The notes beneath the pieces are model-generated. The model was not told where the DNA came from. It did not search any database and saw nothing but the letters and a program-made list of their open reading frames with translations. A program made the translations under genes and the position numbers. Shown in pieces: positions 32,301 to 34,531 of a stretch of 36,000 nt of DNA. Source of the stretch: Glandiceps talaboti (Eukaryota > Hemichordata > Enteropneusta > Spengelidae); the NCBI RefSeq assembly GCF_964340395.1, contig NC_135551.1, forward strand, positions 26,728,380 to 26,764,379, given 5' to 3'. How positions within the stretch are numbered: position 1 is the first letter of the stretch; each line of letters begins with the position of its first letter.

Positions 32301-32595
32301 TATGCTACCATGTGATTTAAGTCCTCATTTTAACTTCCTGTGAGATACCTTCTTGTGACACTTCTTGGAAAATGACTGCAAGGTGGTAACTGAAATCTTG
32401 TATATTAAGGATACTGAATATTGGTACTTCTTTTTTTCTGCTACAGTCACTTCAAAACTTTGGTGTGAATCATGTGTTACAAACCTATTTACAAGGACTC
32501 AATAAACAGTTGACGGAACAAACTCCAGAACTGAGTGAATTTCAATATCAGGCTGCATGGAGAAATTGTCAATGGGATATTGAAGAACAGGACAG
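1393..32595 (+). CDS. ATM: ATM serine/threonine protein kinase, internal part (24 exons)
   Basis: This entry is the spliced span; exons are listed separately. The joined exons give 1257 whole codons that follow vertebrate ATM without a break: HEAT-repeat solenoid first, then the start of the FAT domain. Diagnostic matches include [61 protein letters not shown] and [14 protein letters not shown] is the PI3K-like kinase that signals DNA double-strand breaks from the nucleus, phosphorylating S/T-Q sites. From the count of codons before the FAT start I estimate the window spans roughly residues 850-2120 of the human protein; this is an estimate. The first exon starts with two bases of a split codon and the last ends in phase 2, so both ends continue outside. 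No frameshift or in-frame stop is present. Introns run from 0.3 to 8.9 kb, and several hold antisense genes. Confidence 0.95.
1566..2583 (+). other. ATM intron, no recognised gene
   Basis: About 1 kb of AT-rich intron. The stretch near 2330-2440 resembles one at about 8690-8800 (shared CCCTCC and CATTGAACTGTATA blocks), suggesting a dispersed repeat. Nothing else is recognisable. Confidence 0.5.
2584..2619 (+). CDS. ATM: ATM micro-exon (12 codons)
   Basis: A 36-base exon, phase 0 at both ends, encodes [12 protein letters not shown]. It has a good acceptor (CTTTCCAG) and a near-perfect donor (AAG|GTAAGTA). It is too short to stand out as an open frame, but it joins its neighbours in phase. 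Confidence 0.75.
2918..3083. mobile_element. Long imperfect palindrome, MITE-like, copy 1
   Basis: The ends ATGTTATTC and GAATAACAT are inverted repeats, and complementarity continues inward through GGAAAATATGAGTGACCT against AGGTCAGGAGTATTTTCC to an inner GTTACTACACG/CGAGTAGTGAC stem. A second copy lies at 30092-30254. Similarity between the copies continues about 170 bases beyond the palindrome (to about 3260 and 30437), so the mobile unit may be longer than the hairpin. No coding capacity is seen. Confidence 0.75.
3490..3716 (-). other. Likely 3' UTR of the GLYAT-like gene
   Basis: Downstream of the stop at 3717 the - strand carries AATAAA (TTTATT on + at about 3504-3509), the nearest candidate polyadenylation signal, giving a 3' UTR of about 0.2 kb. 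This is inferred from position only. Confidence 0.35.
3717..4646 (-). CDS. Glycine N-acyltransferase-like protein with C-terminal SKL
   Basis: A single open frame of 309 codons (300 if Met10 is the start) is close to the usual length of about 295 for GLYAT. GLYAT enzymes transfer an acyl group from acyl-CoA to glycine or another amine, conjugating benzoate-like and fatty acyl groups. The N-terminal half ([20 protein letters not shown], then [12 protein letters not shown]) matches the GLYAT N-terminal domain. The C-terminal GNAT-fold half carries the [20 protein letters not shown] segment, where human GLYAT reads PVCWDLMDQTG, followed by PEFR. The last three residues are SKL, the canonical peroxisomal PTS1 signal, whereas mammalian GLYAT is mitochondrial. 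The gene has no intron and lies antisense in an ATM intron; it may be a retrocopy or simply a one-exon family member. I cannot tell which amino acid it conjugates. Confidence 0.88.
   Translation of the reverse strand: MRFSIVSSTMDISKDPEALQILLHHLRDRKPESIAIHNLVRNVIDRKWDKMQIFVDGSVKDCTTVLCHGPNVMSDNSDIGGWYLYSEDEEKLISMLNKVRLTECRLDGFYDPDTVFFLNLNDKFLKTITQFMNNHGFKMVQKFTYRLLMTTLGKETLASYKQQAPVLPEGYTVAPLQPEHAKLLVSTTPYCSPVSEQLVRKMIKEFPSFAIYAPNQAEPVSWNMLHEIGSPGFAYTKPEFRNKQFAQSRQAHMMSQLPEYGYNEMCFETRDDNTAVLHMLKKHPGLTTLDLVHYITFKKVPEMSTGSKL
4647..4830 (-). promoter_or_regulatory. GLYAT-like gene upstream region with nuclear-receptor half-site cluster
   Basis: Just upstream of the GLYAT start are several AGGTCA-like half-sites: AAGGTCA (4711-4717), TCAAAGGTC (4726-4734), TGACCTCA (4741-4748), then TGACCC and TGACCT six bases apart just before 4810. 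Clusters of this hexamer are bound by RXR, HNF4 or PPAR-type receptors, which often control peroxisomal and acyl-CoA genes. The function is inferred. Confidence 0.3.
4831..5939 (+). other. ATM intron between GLYAT upstream region and next exon
   Basis: AT-rich, with A-rich runs at about 5170-5220 and 5340-5460 and a decayed LINE tail at about 5480-5640. No complete gene is seen. Confidence 0.5.
5480..5642 (-). pseudogene. Remnant of a non-LTR retrotransposon (LINE) RT C-terminus
   Basis: The - strand reads [17 protein letters not shown] followed by a few more residues. A WNSLPD block is characteristic of the C-terminal tail after the reverse transcriptase domain in many LINE proteins. The frame degenerates and is followed on the - strand by a low-complexity TTG/T-rich stretch. 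Only this fragment survives. Confidence 0.45.
5940..6025 (+). CDS. ATM: ATM exon 3 of window
   Basis: The acceptor TTTTCTAG precedes 5940 and the donor AA|GTAAGT follows 6025. Phase is 0 in and 2 out. It encodes [20 protein letters not shown] and nine further residues of solenoid helix. Confidence 0.82.
6181..6355 (-). mobile_element. SINE-like repeat, copy 1
   Basis: It shares with the copy at 6446 the same end (AGGTACCCAATTATACAGCT on +), the middle AAATCTTGCC and AAACAAATGGCAGCG blocks, and the other end CCCATCATAACTCCA. The tRNA-like head (high-coordinate end, - strand) is more diverged here than in copy 2. Confidence 0.55.
6446..6608 (-). mobile_element. tRNA-derived SINE-like repeat, copy 2
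   Basis: On the - strand the head reads like a tRNA gene: an A-box-like TGGTTAGAGTGGG (6587-6575) and a B-box-like AGTTTAAGTCC (6551-6541) at tRNA-like spacing. About 90 bases of body then end in a block shared with copy 1. It lacks a functional tRNA fold or acceptor end, so it is a SINE rather than a tRNA gene. Confidence 0.6.
7423..7581 (+). CDS. ATM: ATM exon 4 of window
   Basis: The acceptor GTATTCCAG precedes 7423 and the donor TG|GTAAGTG follows 7581. Phase is 2 in and 2 out. It encodes a helical segment including [18 protein letters not shown] and [12 protein letters not shown], part of the HEAT solenoid. Confidence 0.88.
7582..8282 (+). other. ATM intron, no gene
   Basis: A diverged duplication is visible: a block around 7970-8030 (GCAGTGTATGAAATGCAAAT and following) recurs around 8112-8170 as ACAGTGTGTGAAATCCCAAT. 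Nothing else is recognised. Confidence 0.5.
8283..8516 (+). CDS. ATM: ATM exon 5 of window
   Basis: The acceptor TTTTTTAAAG precedes 8283 and the donor TG|GTAGGT follows 8516. Phase is 2 in and 2 out. It encodes 78 residues including [20 protein letters not shown] and [20 protein letters not shown], which align with the HEAT region of ATM just before its AFENAYLKAQEG segment. Confidence 0.92.
8517..9544 (+). other. ATM intron with a foldback element
   Basis: Mostly occupied by the hairpin at 9042-9402. The open frame at 8954-9235 overlaps its left arm and is not an exon, because the flanking ATM exons join in phase and match the ATM alignment without it. Confidence 0.55.
9042..9402. mobile_element. 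Foldback (inverted-repeat) element, about 360 bp
   Basis: The left arm (from GGAGATTTCTTCTTAGCTTG at 9042) is complementary to the right arm (to GAAATCTCC at about 9402), with shared segments for CTATTAAAC, TATCAAGATCAGTGAGA, CATGTTGA and ACACAATAAAGATAACACAC. The left arm also has a 49-base internal direct duplication (starts near 9124 and 9173). It has no coding capacity, so it is a non-autonomous foldback or MITE. Confidence 0.75.
9545..9689 (+). CDS. ATM: ATM exon 6 of window, with an alternative in-frame donor
   Basis: The acceptor TTCCTGTAG precedes 9545. The chosen donor is CCT|GTAATT after 9689, because [10 protein letters not shown] continues the alignment with the vertebrate YLKAQEGM segment. 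A stronger consensus donor, CTT|GTAAGAG, lies 30 bases earlier (exon end 9659) and is also phase 0, so a form shorter by ten residues is possible. Confidence 0.82.
9690..10096 (+). other. ATM intron, nothing recognised
   Basis: AT-rich with no recognisable gene or repeat. It ends in the weak acceptor ACACTATAG. Confidence 0.5.
10097..10267 (+). CDS. ATM: ATM exon 7 of window
   Basis: 57 codons, phase 0 both ends, with donor [29 protein letters not shown] and [15 protein letters not shown] match vertebrate ATM [20 protein letters not shown] and LFALCKSVKENGLE, an easily recognised HEAT segment. Confidence 0.93.
10268..10658 (+). other. ATM intron with TG microsatellite
   Basis: It contains the TG tract at about 10425-10594, which ends about 65 bases before the next exon, and a short TTTTG run near 10288. 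Confidence 0.6.
10425..10594. repeat. TG microsatellite
   Basis: Imperfect TG/TATG at first, pure TG from about 10532 to 10594. It is transcribed as UG repeats in ATM pre-mRNA, shortly upstream of the acceptor at 10658. Confidence 0.97.
10659..10819 (+). CDS. ATM: ATM exon 8 of window
   Basis: The acceptor ATATGTAG precedes 10659 and the donor AA|GTAAGT follows 10819. Phase is 0 in and 2 out. It encodes [20 protein letters not shown], then [20 protein letters not shown], matching vertebrate [20 protein letters not shown] and HLDYLVLEWLN. It has no internal Met-initiated open frame and was found by homology. Confidence 0.93.
10820..11535 (+). other. ATM intron, nothing recognised
   Basis: About 0.7 kb without a gene. 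The short open frame at 10895-11101 has no family resemblance. Confidence 0.5.
11536..11785 (+). CDS. ATM: ATM exon 9 of window
   Basis: The acceptor AACCTGTAG precedes 11536 and the donor CAG|GTAAAG follows 11785. Phase is 2 in and 0 out. [20 protein letters not shown], then [20 protein letters not shown], match vertebrate SCYKVLIPHLVIRS and [20 protein letters not shown]. The last 49 bases of the exon and its donor are the first copy of the 59-base tandem repeat that fills the next intron. Confidence 0.95.
11737..12195 (+). repeat. 59-bp minisatellite seeded on an ATM 5' splice site
   Basis: Eight copies start at 11737 (inside the exon), 11796, 11855, 11914, 11973, 12032, 12091 and 12150; the last is diverged. 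Each of the first seven contains the end of the exon and the donor CAG|GTAAAG. Copies after the first are nearly identical. The base after GTAAAGT alternates T and C (TTAC, TCAC) for the first six copies, so the array looks like it grew as 118-base dimers. The unit is not a multiple of three. Confidence 0.95.
12196..12403 (+). other. Remainder of ATM intron
   Basis: Unique AT-rich sequence between the minisatellite and the acceptor TCTTTGCAG. Nothing else is seen. Confidence 0.5.
12404..12510 (+). CDS. ATM: ATM exon 10 of window
   Basis: Phase is 0 in and 2 out, with donor AA|GTAAGT. It encodes [20 protein letters not shown] then [10 protein letters not shown], nearly identical to the vertebrate [16 protein letters not shown] segment. 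Confidence 0.96.
12511..13170 (+). other. ATM intron with AC microsatellite
   Basis: Contains the AC tract at 12746-12884. No gene is seen. Confidence 0.6.
12746..12884. repeat. AC microsatellite
   Basis: An almost pure AC tract interrupted twice by CTGC, continuing as C-rich CACCC to about 12915. Long Cys/Val or His/Thr open frames here are repeat translations. Confidence 0.97.
13171..13294 (+). CDS. ATM: ATM exon 11 of window
   Basis: The acceptor CATATTACAG precedes 13171 and the donor CAG|GTTAGT follows 13294. Phase is 2 in and 0 out. [20 protein letters not shown] aligns with vertebrate [20 protein letters not shown]. A TG tract begins right after the donor. Confidence 0.93.
13297..13555. 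repeat. TG microsatellite adjoining an ATM donor
   Basis: Imperfect and pure TG runs begin within a few bases of the 5' splice site at 13295 and continue to about 13555, with TG-to-TATG and GCAT interruptions. Confidence 0.95.
13556..13898 (+). other. Remainder of ATM intron
   Basis: Unique sequence between the TG tract and the acceptor ACCAACAG. No gene is seen. Confidence 0.5.
13899..14180 (+). CDS. ATM: ATM exon 12 of window
   Basis: 94 codons, phase 0 both ends, donor [29 protein letters not shown] matches vertebrate [20 protein letters not shown], and [19 protein letters not shown] matches VYKKHRILKIYHLFVSLLL. Confidence 0.96.
14150..14640 (+). repeat. Degenerate repeats carrying copies of an ATM 5' splice site
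   Basis: The exon end and donor (TGTTCTGAG|GTGAGT at 14181) recur as TTGTTCTGAG|GTGAGT (GT at 14558), with a weaker TTTAG|GTGAGT (GT at 14380). Between them blocks such as TAGACATGCATA, ACATAGATCTATA, GAGACACTGCT and ATCAGTTATAGACATGCAT repeat. The organisation is older and more eroded than that of the 59-bp array. Confidence 0.7.
14181..15037 (+). other. ATM intron with degenerate repeats of the exon-12 donor
   Basis: Degenerate repeats fill about 14181-14640. From 14640 to the acceptor CTTGCAG nothing is recognised. Confidence 0.55.
15038..15115 (+). CDS. ATM: ATM exon 13 of window
   Basis: 26 codons, phase 0 both ends, donor CAG|GTAAGAG. It encodes [20 protein letters not shown] and six more residues, matching vertebrate ALENHLHVIVGTLIPLV. 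Confidence 0.93.
15116..15675 (+). other. ATM intron, nothing recognised
   Basis: About 0.56 kb of AT-rich sequence without a recognisable gene or repeat. Confidence 0.5.
15676..15834 (+). CDS. ATM: ATM exon 14 of window
   Basis: 53 codons, phase 0 both ends, donor [30 protein letters not shown], then [14 protein letters not shown], align with vertebrate [20 protein letters not shown] and LLDPFPDHVVFKDLR. Confidence 0.95.
16640..16713 (-). CDS. Nested antisense gene, terminal exon
   Basis: The acceptor CATTTTCATTTTAG precedes 16713 on the - strand. The exon enters in phase 1, completing a glycine, reads [20 protein letters not shown] then DND, and ends in TAA at 16642-16640. The frame is set by the upstream exons, all of which agree. 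No family is recognised. Confidence 0.55.
16804..16936. repeat. TG microsatellite
   Basis: TGTG/TATG/TACATG repeats become pure TG at about 16890-16935. It lies in the intron between the last two exons of the nested antisense gene. Confidence 0.95.
17659..17719 (-). CDS. Nested antisense gene exon ([20 protein letters not shown])
   Basis: 61 bases, acceptor TTTTTTACAG and donor GAAG|GTAAGAG on the - strand, phase 0 in and 1 out. It joins the terminal exon through a split Gly codon. The encoded segment is hydrophilic and acidic. Confidence 0.6.
18019..18600. repeat. GGAT/GGTT/GTAT tetranucleotide minisatellite with a 75-bp duplication
   Basis: A block starting ATCGATAGCAATACATCTAT at 18019 is repeated about 75 bases later, followed by 400 bases of GGAT, GGTT and GTAT units. 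Open frames rich in Ile-His-Pro-Ser or Trp-Met-Asp-Gly are translations of the repeat. Confidence 0.93.
18690..18718 (-). CDS. Nested antisense gene micro-exon (29 nt)
   Basis: The acceptor CCTTTTGCAG and donor CCAG|GTAAAT flank 29 bases, phase 1 in and 0 out, encoding the end of a Gly codon then NRDSCYQSQ. It is small but bounded by strong sites and in phase with both neighbours. Confidence 0.55.
18994..19399. mobile_element. Inverted-repeat element, about 400 bp
   Basis: The segment at about 19008-19046 (GCAGATTACTGTTCACTGGC and on) is the inverse of about 19350-19387 (ending GGTGAACAGTAACCTGC), about 38 bases with few mismatches. Weaker complementarity extends outward to about 18994 and 19399. 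The interior is non-coding and no clear target duplication was found. It is a likely MITE. Confidence 0.65.
19503..19578 (-). CDS. Nested antisense gene exon (76 nt)
   Basis: The acceptor TATCTGTAG and donor GAAG|GTAAGG bound 76 bases, phase 0 in and 1 out. It encodes [20 protein letters not shown] then SHYIE and a split Gly. It is serine-rich, with no known domain. Confidence 0.58.
19902..19994 (-). CDS. Nested antisense gene exon with a GC donor
   Basis: The acceptor TATTTTCAG precedes 19994. The donor reads AAAG|GCAAGT, a GC-AG intron with otherwise perfect consensus. It has 31 codons, phase 0 both ends. The segment [15 protein letters not shown] is similar to [15 protein letters not shown] in the next upstream exon, so the two look like a tandem exon duplication. 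Confidence 0.6.
20200..20289 (-). CDS. Nested antisense gene exon, duplicate partner
   Basis: The acceptor GTAATTTCAG and donor AAAAAG|GTAATG bound 30 codons, phase 0 both ends. The common pattern with the exon at 19902 is P-G-x-L-x-E-Y-x-x-S-R-F. It ends in the basic run YKKK. Confidence 0.6.
20957..21087 (-). CDS. Nested antisense gene exon (131 nt)
   Basis: The acceptor CCGTTTTAG and donor AAAT|GTGAGT bound 131 bases, phase 1 in and 0 out. It encodes [20 protein letters not shown], then a Glu/Gln-rich stretch ending EYPLQGN. Two Asn-X-Thr/Ser sequons are present. No Met and no known domain. Confidence 0.58.
22712..22855 (-). pseudogene. Possible 5' coding exon with hydrophobic segment, split by a 37-bp duplication
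   Basis: A donor TTG|GTGAGT after 22712 is in the phase needed by the exon at 21087. Directly upstream is a reading frame with a membrane-like stretch ([12 protein letters not shown]). It is broken by a 37-base tandem duplication (22722-22758 and 22759-22795, two mismatches), which shifts frame and puts a TAG just before the second part. Ignoring one copy, the frame would extend through [20 protein letters not shown], a full membrane helix. No start codon lies in frame, so the true 5' exon arrangement is unknown. Confidence 0.3.
22900..23100 (-). promoter_or_regulatory. Candidate promoter of the nested antisense gene
   Basis: Locally richer in CpG than its surroundings. It contains CCAAT (22977-22981), a GC box GGGGGCGGGC (23008-23017) and an AP-1-type TGACTCA (23088-23094), placed shortly upstream of the first candidate exon on the - strand. 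These motifs work in either orientation. No TATA box is evident. Confidence 0.35.
23277..23388. repeat. CTGT then TG microsatellite
   Basis: Several CTGT units are followed by a pure TG tract (about 23316-23366). Confidence 0.95.
23664..23917. mobile_element. Foldback element with 90-bp arms
   Basis: The left arm 23664-23753 (from AAAACAATTTTATCATGG to CAATACATTGCAAAAAG) is the near inverse of the right arm 23827-23917 (from CTTTTGCAATGTATTGAG to CATGATAAAATTGTTTT). The loop is about 73 bases. No coding capacity, and no clear terminal duplication. Confidence 0.8.
24726..24855 (+). CDS. ATM: ATM exon 15 of window
   Basis: The acceptor TTCTGTAG precedes 24726 and the donor GAAG|GTAAGG follows 24855. 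Phase is 0 in and 1 out. [20 protein letters not shown] aligns with vertebrate [20 protein letters not shown]. Confidence 0.94.
24856..25773 (+). other. ATM intron, no gene
   Basis: Contains a T-rich/A-rich inverted run at about 25098-25160. Otherwise unique AT-rich sequence. Confidence 0.5.
25774..26059 (+). CDS. ATM: ATM exon 16 of window
   Basis: 286 bases, phase 1 in and 2 out, acceptor ATCATTTTCAG, donor AAG|GTATGT. It encodes 95 residues including [20 protein letters not shown], which aligns with vertebrate [20 protein letters not shown]. It lacks a Met-initiated long frame and was found by homology. A 37-bp minisatellite begins at its donor. Confidence 0.94.
26060..26537 (+). repeat. 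37-bp minisatellite seeded on an ATM 5' splice site
   Basis: About 13 units of 35-39 bases start exactly at the donor (AAG|GTATGT). The typical unit is GTATGTATACACGTATG, then TTTCAGGTAAATAATATAAG. Each therefore holds a donor-like AAG|GTATGT and an acceptor-like TTTCAG|G. Small variants (AATGTT, TAGTCACG, AAAAT for TAAAT) mark individual units. The last ends in AATAACCC. Confidence 0.95.
26538..26924 (+). repeat. G-rich 97-bp direct repeat before an ATM exon
   Basis: A block starting TCAGGAATA (26656) recurs at 26753. Both include TATCTTATAGGAACTGTT and GGGGAGGGGTTTGAG, giving two runs of four or more G-tracts on the + strand that could form G-quadruplexes in the pre-mRNA. The segment ends at the acceptor of the exon at 26925. 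Confidence 0.8.
26925..27069 (+). CDS. ATM: ATM exon 17 of window
   Basis: Phase is 2 in and 0 out, acceptor ATTTTACAG, donor [29 protein letters not shown], then [14 protein letters not shown], align with vertebrate [20 protein letters not shown] and PMLAYLQPFRTSRKK. Confidence 0.95.
27070..27377 (+). other. ATM intron, nothing recognised
   Basis: Short AT-rich intron with repeated TTTGCATAATATTGTGCATA-like words and no gene. Confidence 0.5.
27378..27566 (+). CDS. ATM: ATM exon 18 of window
   Basis: 63 codons, phase 0 both ends, acceptor TTGCTAG, donor [29 protein letters not shown], then [11 protein letters not shown], align with vertebrate [20 protein letters not shown] and LQLLKPMCEVK. 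Confidence 0.95.
27567..28763 (+). other. ATM intron, no gene
   Basis: 1.2 kb of AT-rich sequence. It includes an ACTAT pentanucleotide array at 28463-28497. No other structure is recognised. Confidence 0.5.
28463..28497. repeat. ACTAT microsatellite
   Basis: About seven tandem ACTAT units. Confidence 0.95.
28764..28929 (+). CDS. ATM: ATM exon 19 of window
   Basis: Phase is 0 in and 1 out, acceptor TTTTTATTAG, donor [29 protein letters not shown] aligns with vertebrate [20 protein letters not shown], and SSRATTPLP with the SRSTTPAN segment. With the previous exon it reads [13 protein letters not shown] without a break. Confidence 0.95.
28930..29664 (+). other. ATM intron with a MITE
   Basis: Contains a run of G (28978-28991) within G/T-rich sequence and the small inverted-repeat element at 29359-29467. 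The open frame at 29085-29357 shows no family. Confidence 0.55.
29359..29467. mobile_element. 109-bp MITE with terminal inverted repeats and target-site duplication
   Basis: The ends TAGACTGTAAGATACG and CGTACCTTACAGACTA are inverted repeats, and complementarity extends inward through TCATGACG against CGTCACGG. The sequence TGGAAGTGATA directly flanks both sides (29349-29359 and 29468-29478). With the most symmetric ends, the duplication is about 9 bases (TGGAAGTGA). The interior (GAGGGCGCCCCG) is much richer in GC than the host intron. Size and duplication resemble hAT-type non-autonomous elements, which make 8-base duplications. Confidence 0.75.
29665..29758 (+). CDS. ATM: ATM exon 20 of window
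   Basis: Phase is 1 in and 2 out, acceptor TTTTCAG, donor [28 protein letters not shown] aligns with vertebrate [20 protein letters not shown]. Confidence 0.95.
29759..30533 (+). other. ATM intron with a palindromic repeat
   Basis: Contains copy 2 of the dispersed palindrome (30092-30254) and its conserved extension to about 30437. Nothing else. Confidence 0.55.
30092..30254. mobile_element. Long imperfect palindrome, MITE-like, copy 2
   Basis: Same arrangement as 2918-3083: ends ATGTTATTC and GAATAACAT, shared blocks CAGCCAAGGAAAATA, GTGACCTAAGGGGCC and AGACGAGTAGTGACA. Similarity goes on through ATAATTTTTGTTCAACTTGG to about 30437. Confidence 0.75.
30534..30677 (+). CDS. ATM: ATM exon 21 of window, start of FAT domain
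   Basis: Phase is 2 in and 2 out, acceptor TTTATACAG, donor [28 protein letters not shown], then [12 protein letters not shown], are nearly identical to the vertebrate segment [20 protein letters not shown] and AAHFTALLYAEIY that opens the FAT domain. Confidence 0.97.
30678..31072 (+). other. ATM intron, nothing recognised
   Basis: About 0.4 kb of AT-rich sequence with no recognisable gene or repeat. Confidence 0.5.
31073..31276 (+). CDS. ATM: ATM exon 22 of window, with the S1981-equivalent site
   Basis: Phase is 2 in and 2 out, acceptor ATTCTACAG. The sequence [13 protein letters not shown] aligns with human GSQSTTISSLSEK, which contains autophosphorylation serine 1981; here the serine codon is 31128-31130, followed by Gln. 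[20 protein letters not shown] then aligns with [20 protein letters not shown]. The simplest donor is AAG|GTATGT after 31276. In-frame copies of the same donor occur after 31348, 31420 and 31492, because the exon end is the first unit of a 72-base tandem repeat. Confidence 0.95.
31227..31840 (+). repeat. 72-bp in-frame minisatellite seeded on an ATM exon end and donor
   Basis: Units start at 31227 (in the exon), 31299, 31371, 31443, 31515, 31586 and 31658, then decay, with one more eroded copy at about 31740-31830. Each encodes [19 protein letters not shown] plus five more residues, and carries AAG|GTATGT. The fifth unit has lost one base, which ends the open frame. Units 2-4 are almost identical, so expansion is recent. 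Confidence 0.95.
31932..32034 (+). CDS. ATM: ATM exon 23 of window
   Basis: Phase is 2 in and 0 out, acceptor TTGTTTTACAG, donor [29 protein letters not shown] aligns with vertebrate [20 protein letters not shown] of the FAT domain. Confidence 0.96.
32035..32446 (+). other. ATM intron, nothing recognised
   Basis: About 0.4 kb of unique sequence, with no gene or repeat seen. Confidence 0.5.
32447..32595 (+). CDS. ATM: ATM exon 24 of window (last in window)
   Basis: Phase is 0 in and 2 out, acceptor CTGCTACAG, donor [29 protein letters not shown], then [18 protein letters not shown], align with vertebrate [20 protein letters not shown] and PELEELHYQAAWRNMQWD. The following exon is not visible before 36000, so the next intron exceeds 3.4 kb. 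Confidence 0.96.
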
Positions 32596-33173
32596 GTAGA
32601 ATTTCACAGTTTATGCTATGTAATGCACTTGAAATGCATTATACTTTTTGAATTCCACATATTGATACAATATGTAAAAGAGCGGTGATGGGCTCATTGT
32701 ATGTTGTAATATTGTTCCACCATTAATTATGTACTTAGCGAGCAATATGCAGGTCAGGCCTCCCATATCTATATGTGTCATGTATGACATCAAAATGAAT
32801 TCTGAACGACCAGTAGGTAACCATCGTTTTTTTGAATATCGTTAATTATGCACATAAGTCTAACAATTAGCAGTTATTAATGTTAAAAAATTAATAAACT
32901 CTTGCATGTACCATTATGCAGGCTGAATTTTATTTCATTTGAGCCAATTATTAATTTTATAAGATAATGATGATACAGACAGATGGACAGACATACAGAA
33001 TGACTGACATTGCTAATCTATATATCTCAATGTCTCCCTGTATGAGGTGAACATGAGCCATCCTGATATCGAAAGAATATCAATTTATAGTATGATTTTA
33101 TGCAACCAAAATAATATGACTGTCTGCTTAACACTATTGGAAAGGATGCCCTAAATCAAAAGGAATCGTTGCA
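32596..33173 (+). other. ATM intron and 3' flank of the antisense cysteine-rich gene
   Basis: No + strand exon is seen. For the - strand gene ending at 33174, the nearest polyadenylation-like AATAAA is at about 32930 (TTTATT on +). Confidence 0.4.
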
Positions 33174-33757
33174 TTACTTTTGTTTTTGCTCATAGTATTC
33201 AACTGCTGTGTGTCTCATGTATGTTGTGAACTTATCACTTAAATCTCTAGAACCTGTAAAATTGTTTTCAACCATTTGAACAAATTCACAATCACTACAT
33301 CTGCATTTTGTAGATGAACATTTACATGGCATCATATCTGGGTCTGTACTTGCACCTACATGGTCCATAAACTTTATAAATGATCGATGTAGCACTCGTA
33401 ATCTTCCTTGGCCCTCTAGCTTCTTGCTTTTCTTCTTCACCTCTTCACAATCCTTACAATCACATCCTGGTGATTGTGGTTTATATTCGAAAAGCTTAGG
33501 TTGACCGTGACCTACATCCATTCTCTCACAGTCTTGACCATCTTGTTGTTCTGGTCCTACTGCACCTACATTTTCCTGTTCGGCAATAGGTGTTTGATTG
33601 GCTACTTCATTTTCTTGGCATTGATTCTGATTTTCTGTGAAGTGATACACCTTTCCTTGTAGTAATGTTAGTGATGTAGGATCTTTATTTTGATCAACTG
33701 GATGACAAAGTTTCTTTTCATACATCTCCCTATCATCTAGATCAGCAAATTCGGAAC
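33174..33757 (-). CDS. Terminal exon of an unrecognised cysteine-rich protein
   Basis: The acceptor TTACACTTCAG precedes 33757. The exon enters in phase 1, codes 193 residues and ends in TAA at 33174. The first part is Gln/Glu/Asn-rich and likely disordered. The second part has two cysteine clusters, PGCDCKDCEEVKKKSKK and MPCKCSSTKCRCSDC, separated by a helical segment (LRVLHRSFIKFMDHVG) that partly recurs after the second cluster (FTTYMRHTAVEYYEQ). The pattern C-x-C-x2-C ... C-x-C-x4-C-x-C-x2-C suggests metal binding, but I recognise no family. It lies antisense in or overlapping the ATM 3' portion. Confidence 0.75.
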
Positions 33758-34086
33758 CTGAAGTGTAATATAAATTTAAGGATTACTAATTTTACTCATT
33801 TGTTTTACCAGTATAATCTCAGCTAATCCCAAGATCTCACTGTCTACAATTAAATATGATATGTGTTTTATTGTCATCTATATACTGATACATATATAAT
33901 GAAATGTGCATTGATTTTGCGTGTAATGAAAAATTTACACAAACAATATTCTGTAGAGGACTCGTAACATGAGATTGTTTAGCTTTTATCCAACTGCAGT
34001 CCACACTCTTAATGAATCAATTCAAGTTCTCTGTTGACCAAATAGAATATGAGATTGGTGACAGGTGACATATACAATGATCATAC

Positions 34087-34233
34087 TTGCAGGTTGCTGG
34101 CTATGAGACTTGACAACTACATTAGAATCCATTGGTTTGTCAGTCCAAGATGTTTCATGTGGAATACCAAAAGCTAGACTACTTTCCTCAACTCTTGCCC
34201 TTTTTAAATGTTGATGGCCCTGTGATATGTCTC
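34087..34233 (-). CDS. Penultimate exon of the cysteine-rich gene
   Basis: The acceptor TCTTATGTTAG and donor CAA|GTATGA bound 147 bases, phase 1 in and 1 out. It joins the terminal exon through a split Ser codon. It encodes DISQGHQHLKRARVEESSLA, then FGIPHETSWTDKP and more; LKRARVE resembles a basic nuclear-localisation stretch. Earlier exons were not found up to 36000. Confidence 0.68.
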
Positions 34234-34406
34234 CTAACATAAGAAAAAATATAACAAAACATTATATAAATTCAGAGGTTTAATGACAACACCATTATTC
34301 TGATTAATGGAATGTTATAGTTAAAGCAGACAAAGTGCACCAGCAGACTACAATTTTAGCACAACTGAACTGATAAGGTTCAGTAGTGCTGTAGGCATGG
34401 CAAAGT

Positions 34407-34432
34407 GTCTGTTTGTCTGTCTGTCTGTGTGG

Positions 34433-34529
<97 letters not shown>
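34407..34529. repeat. CTGT then TG microsatellite
   Basis: A few CTGT units precede about 90 bases of pure TG. Confidence 0.97.
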
Positions 34530-34531
<2 letters not shown>

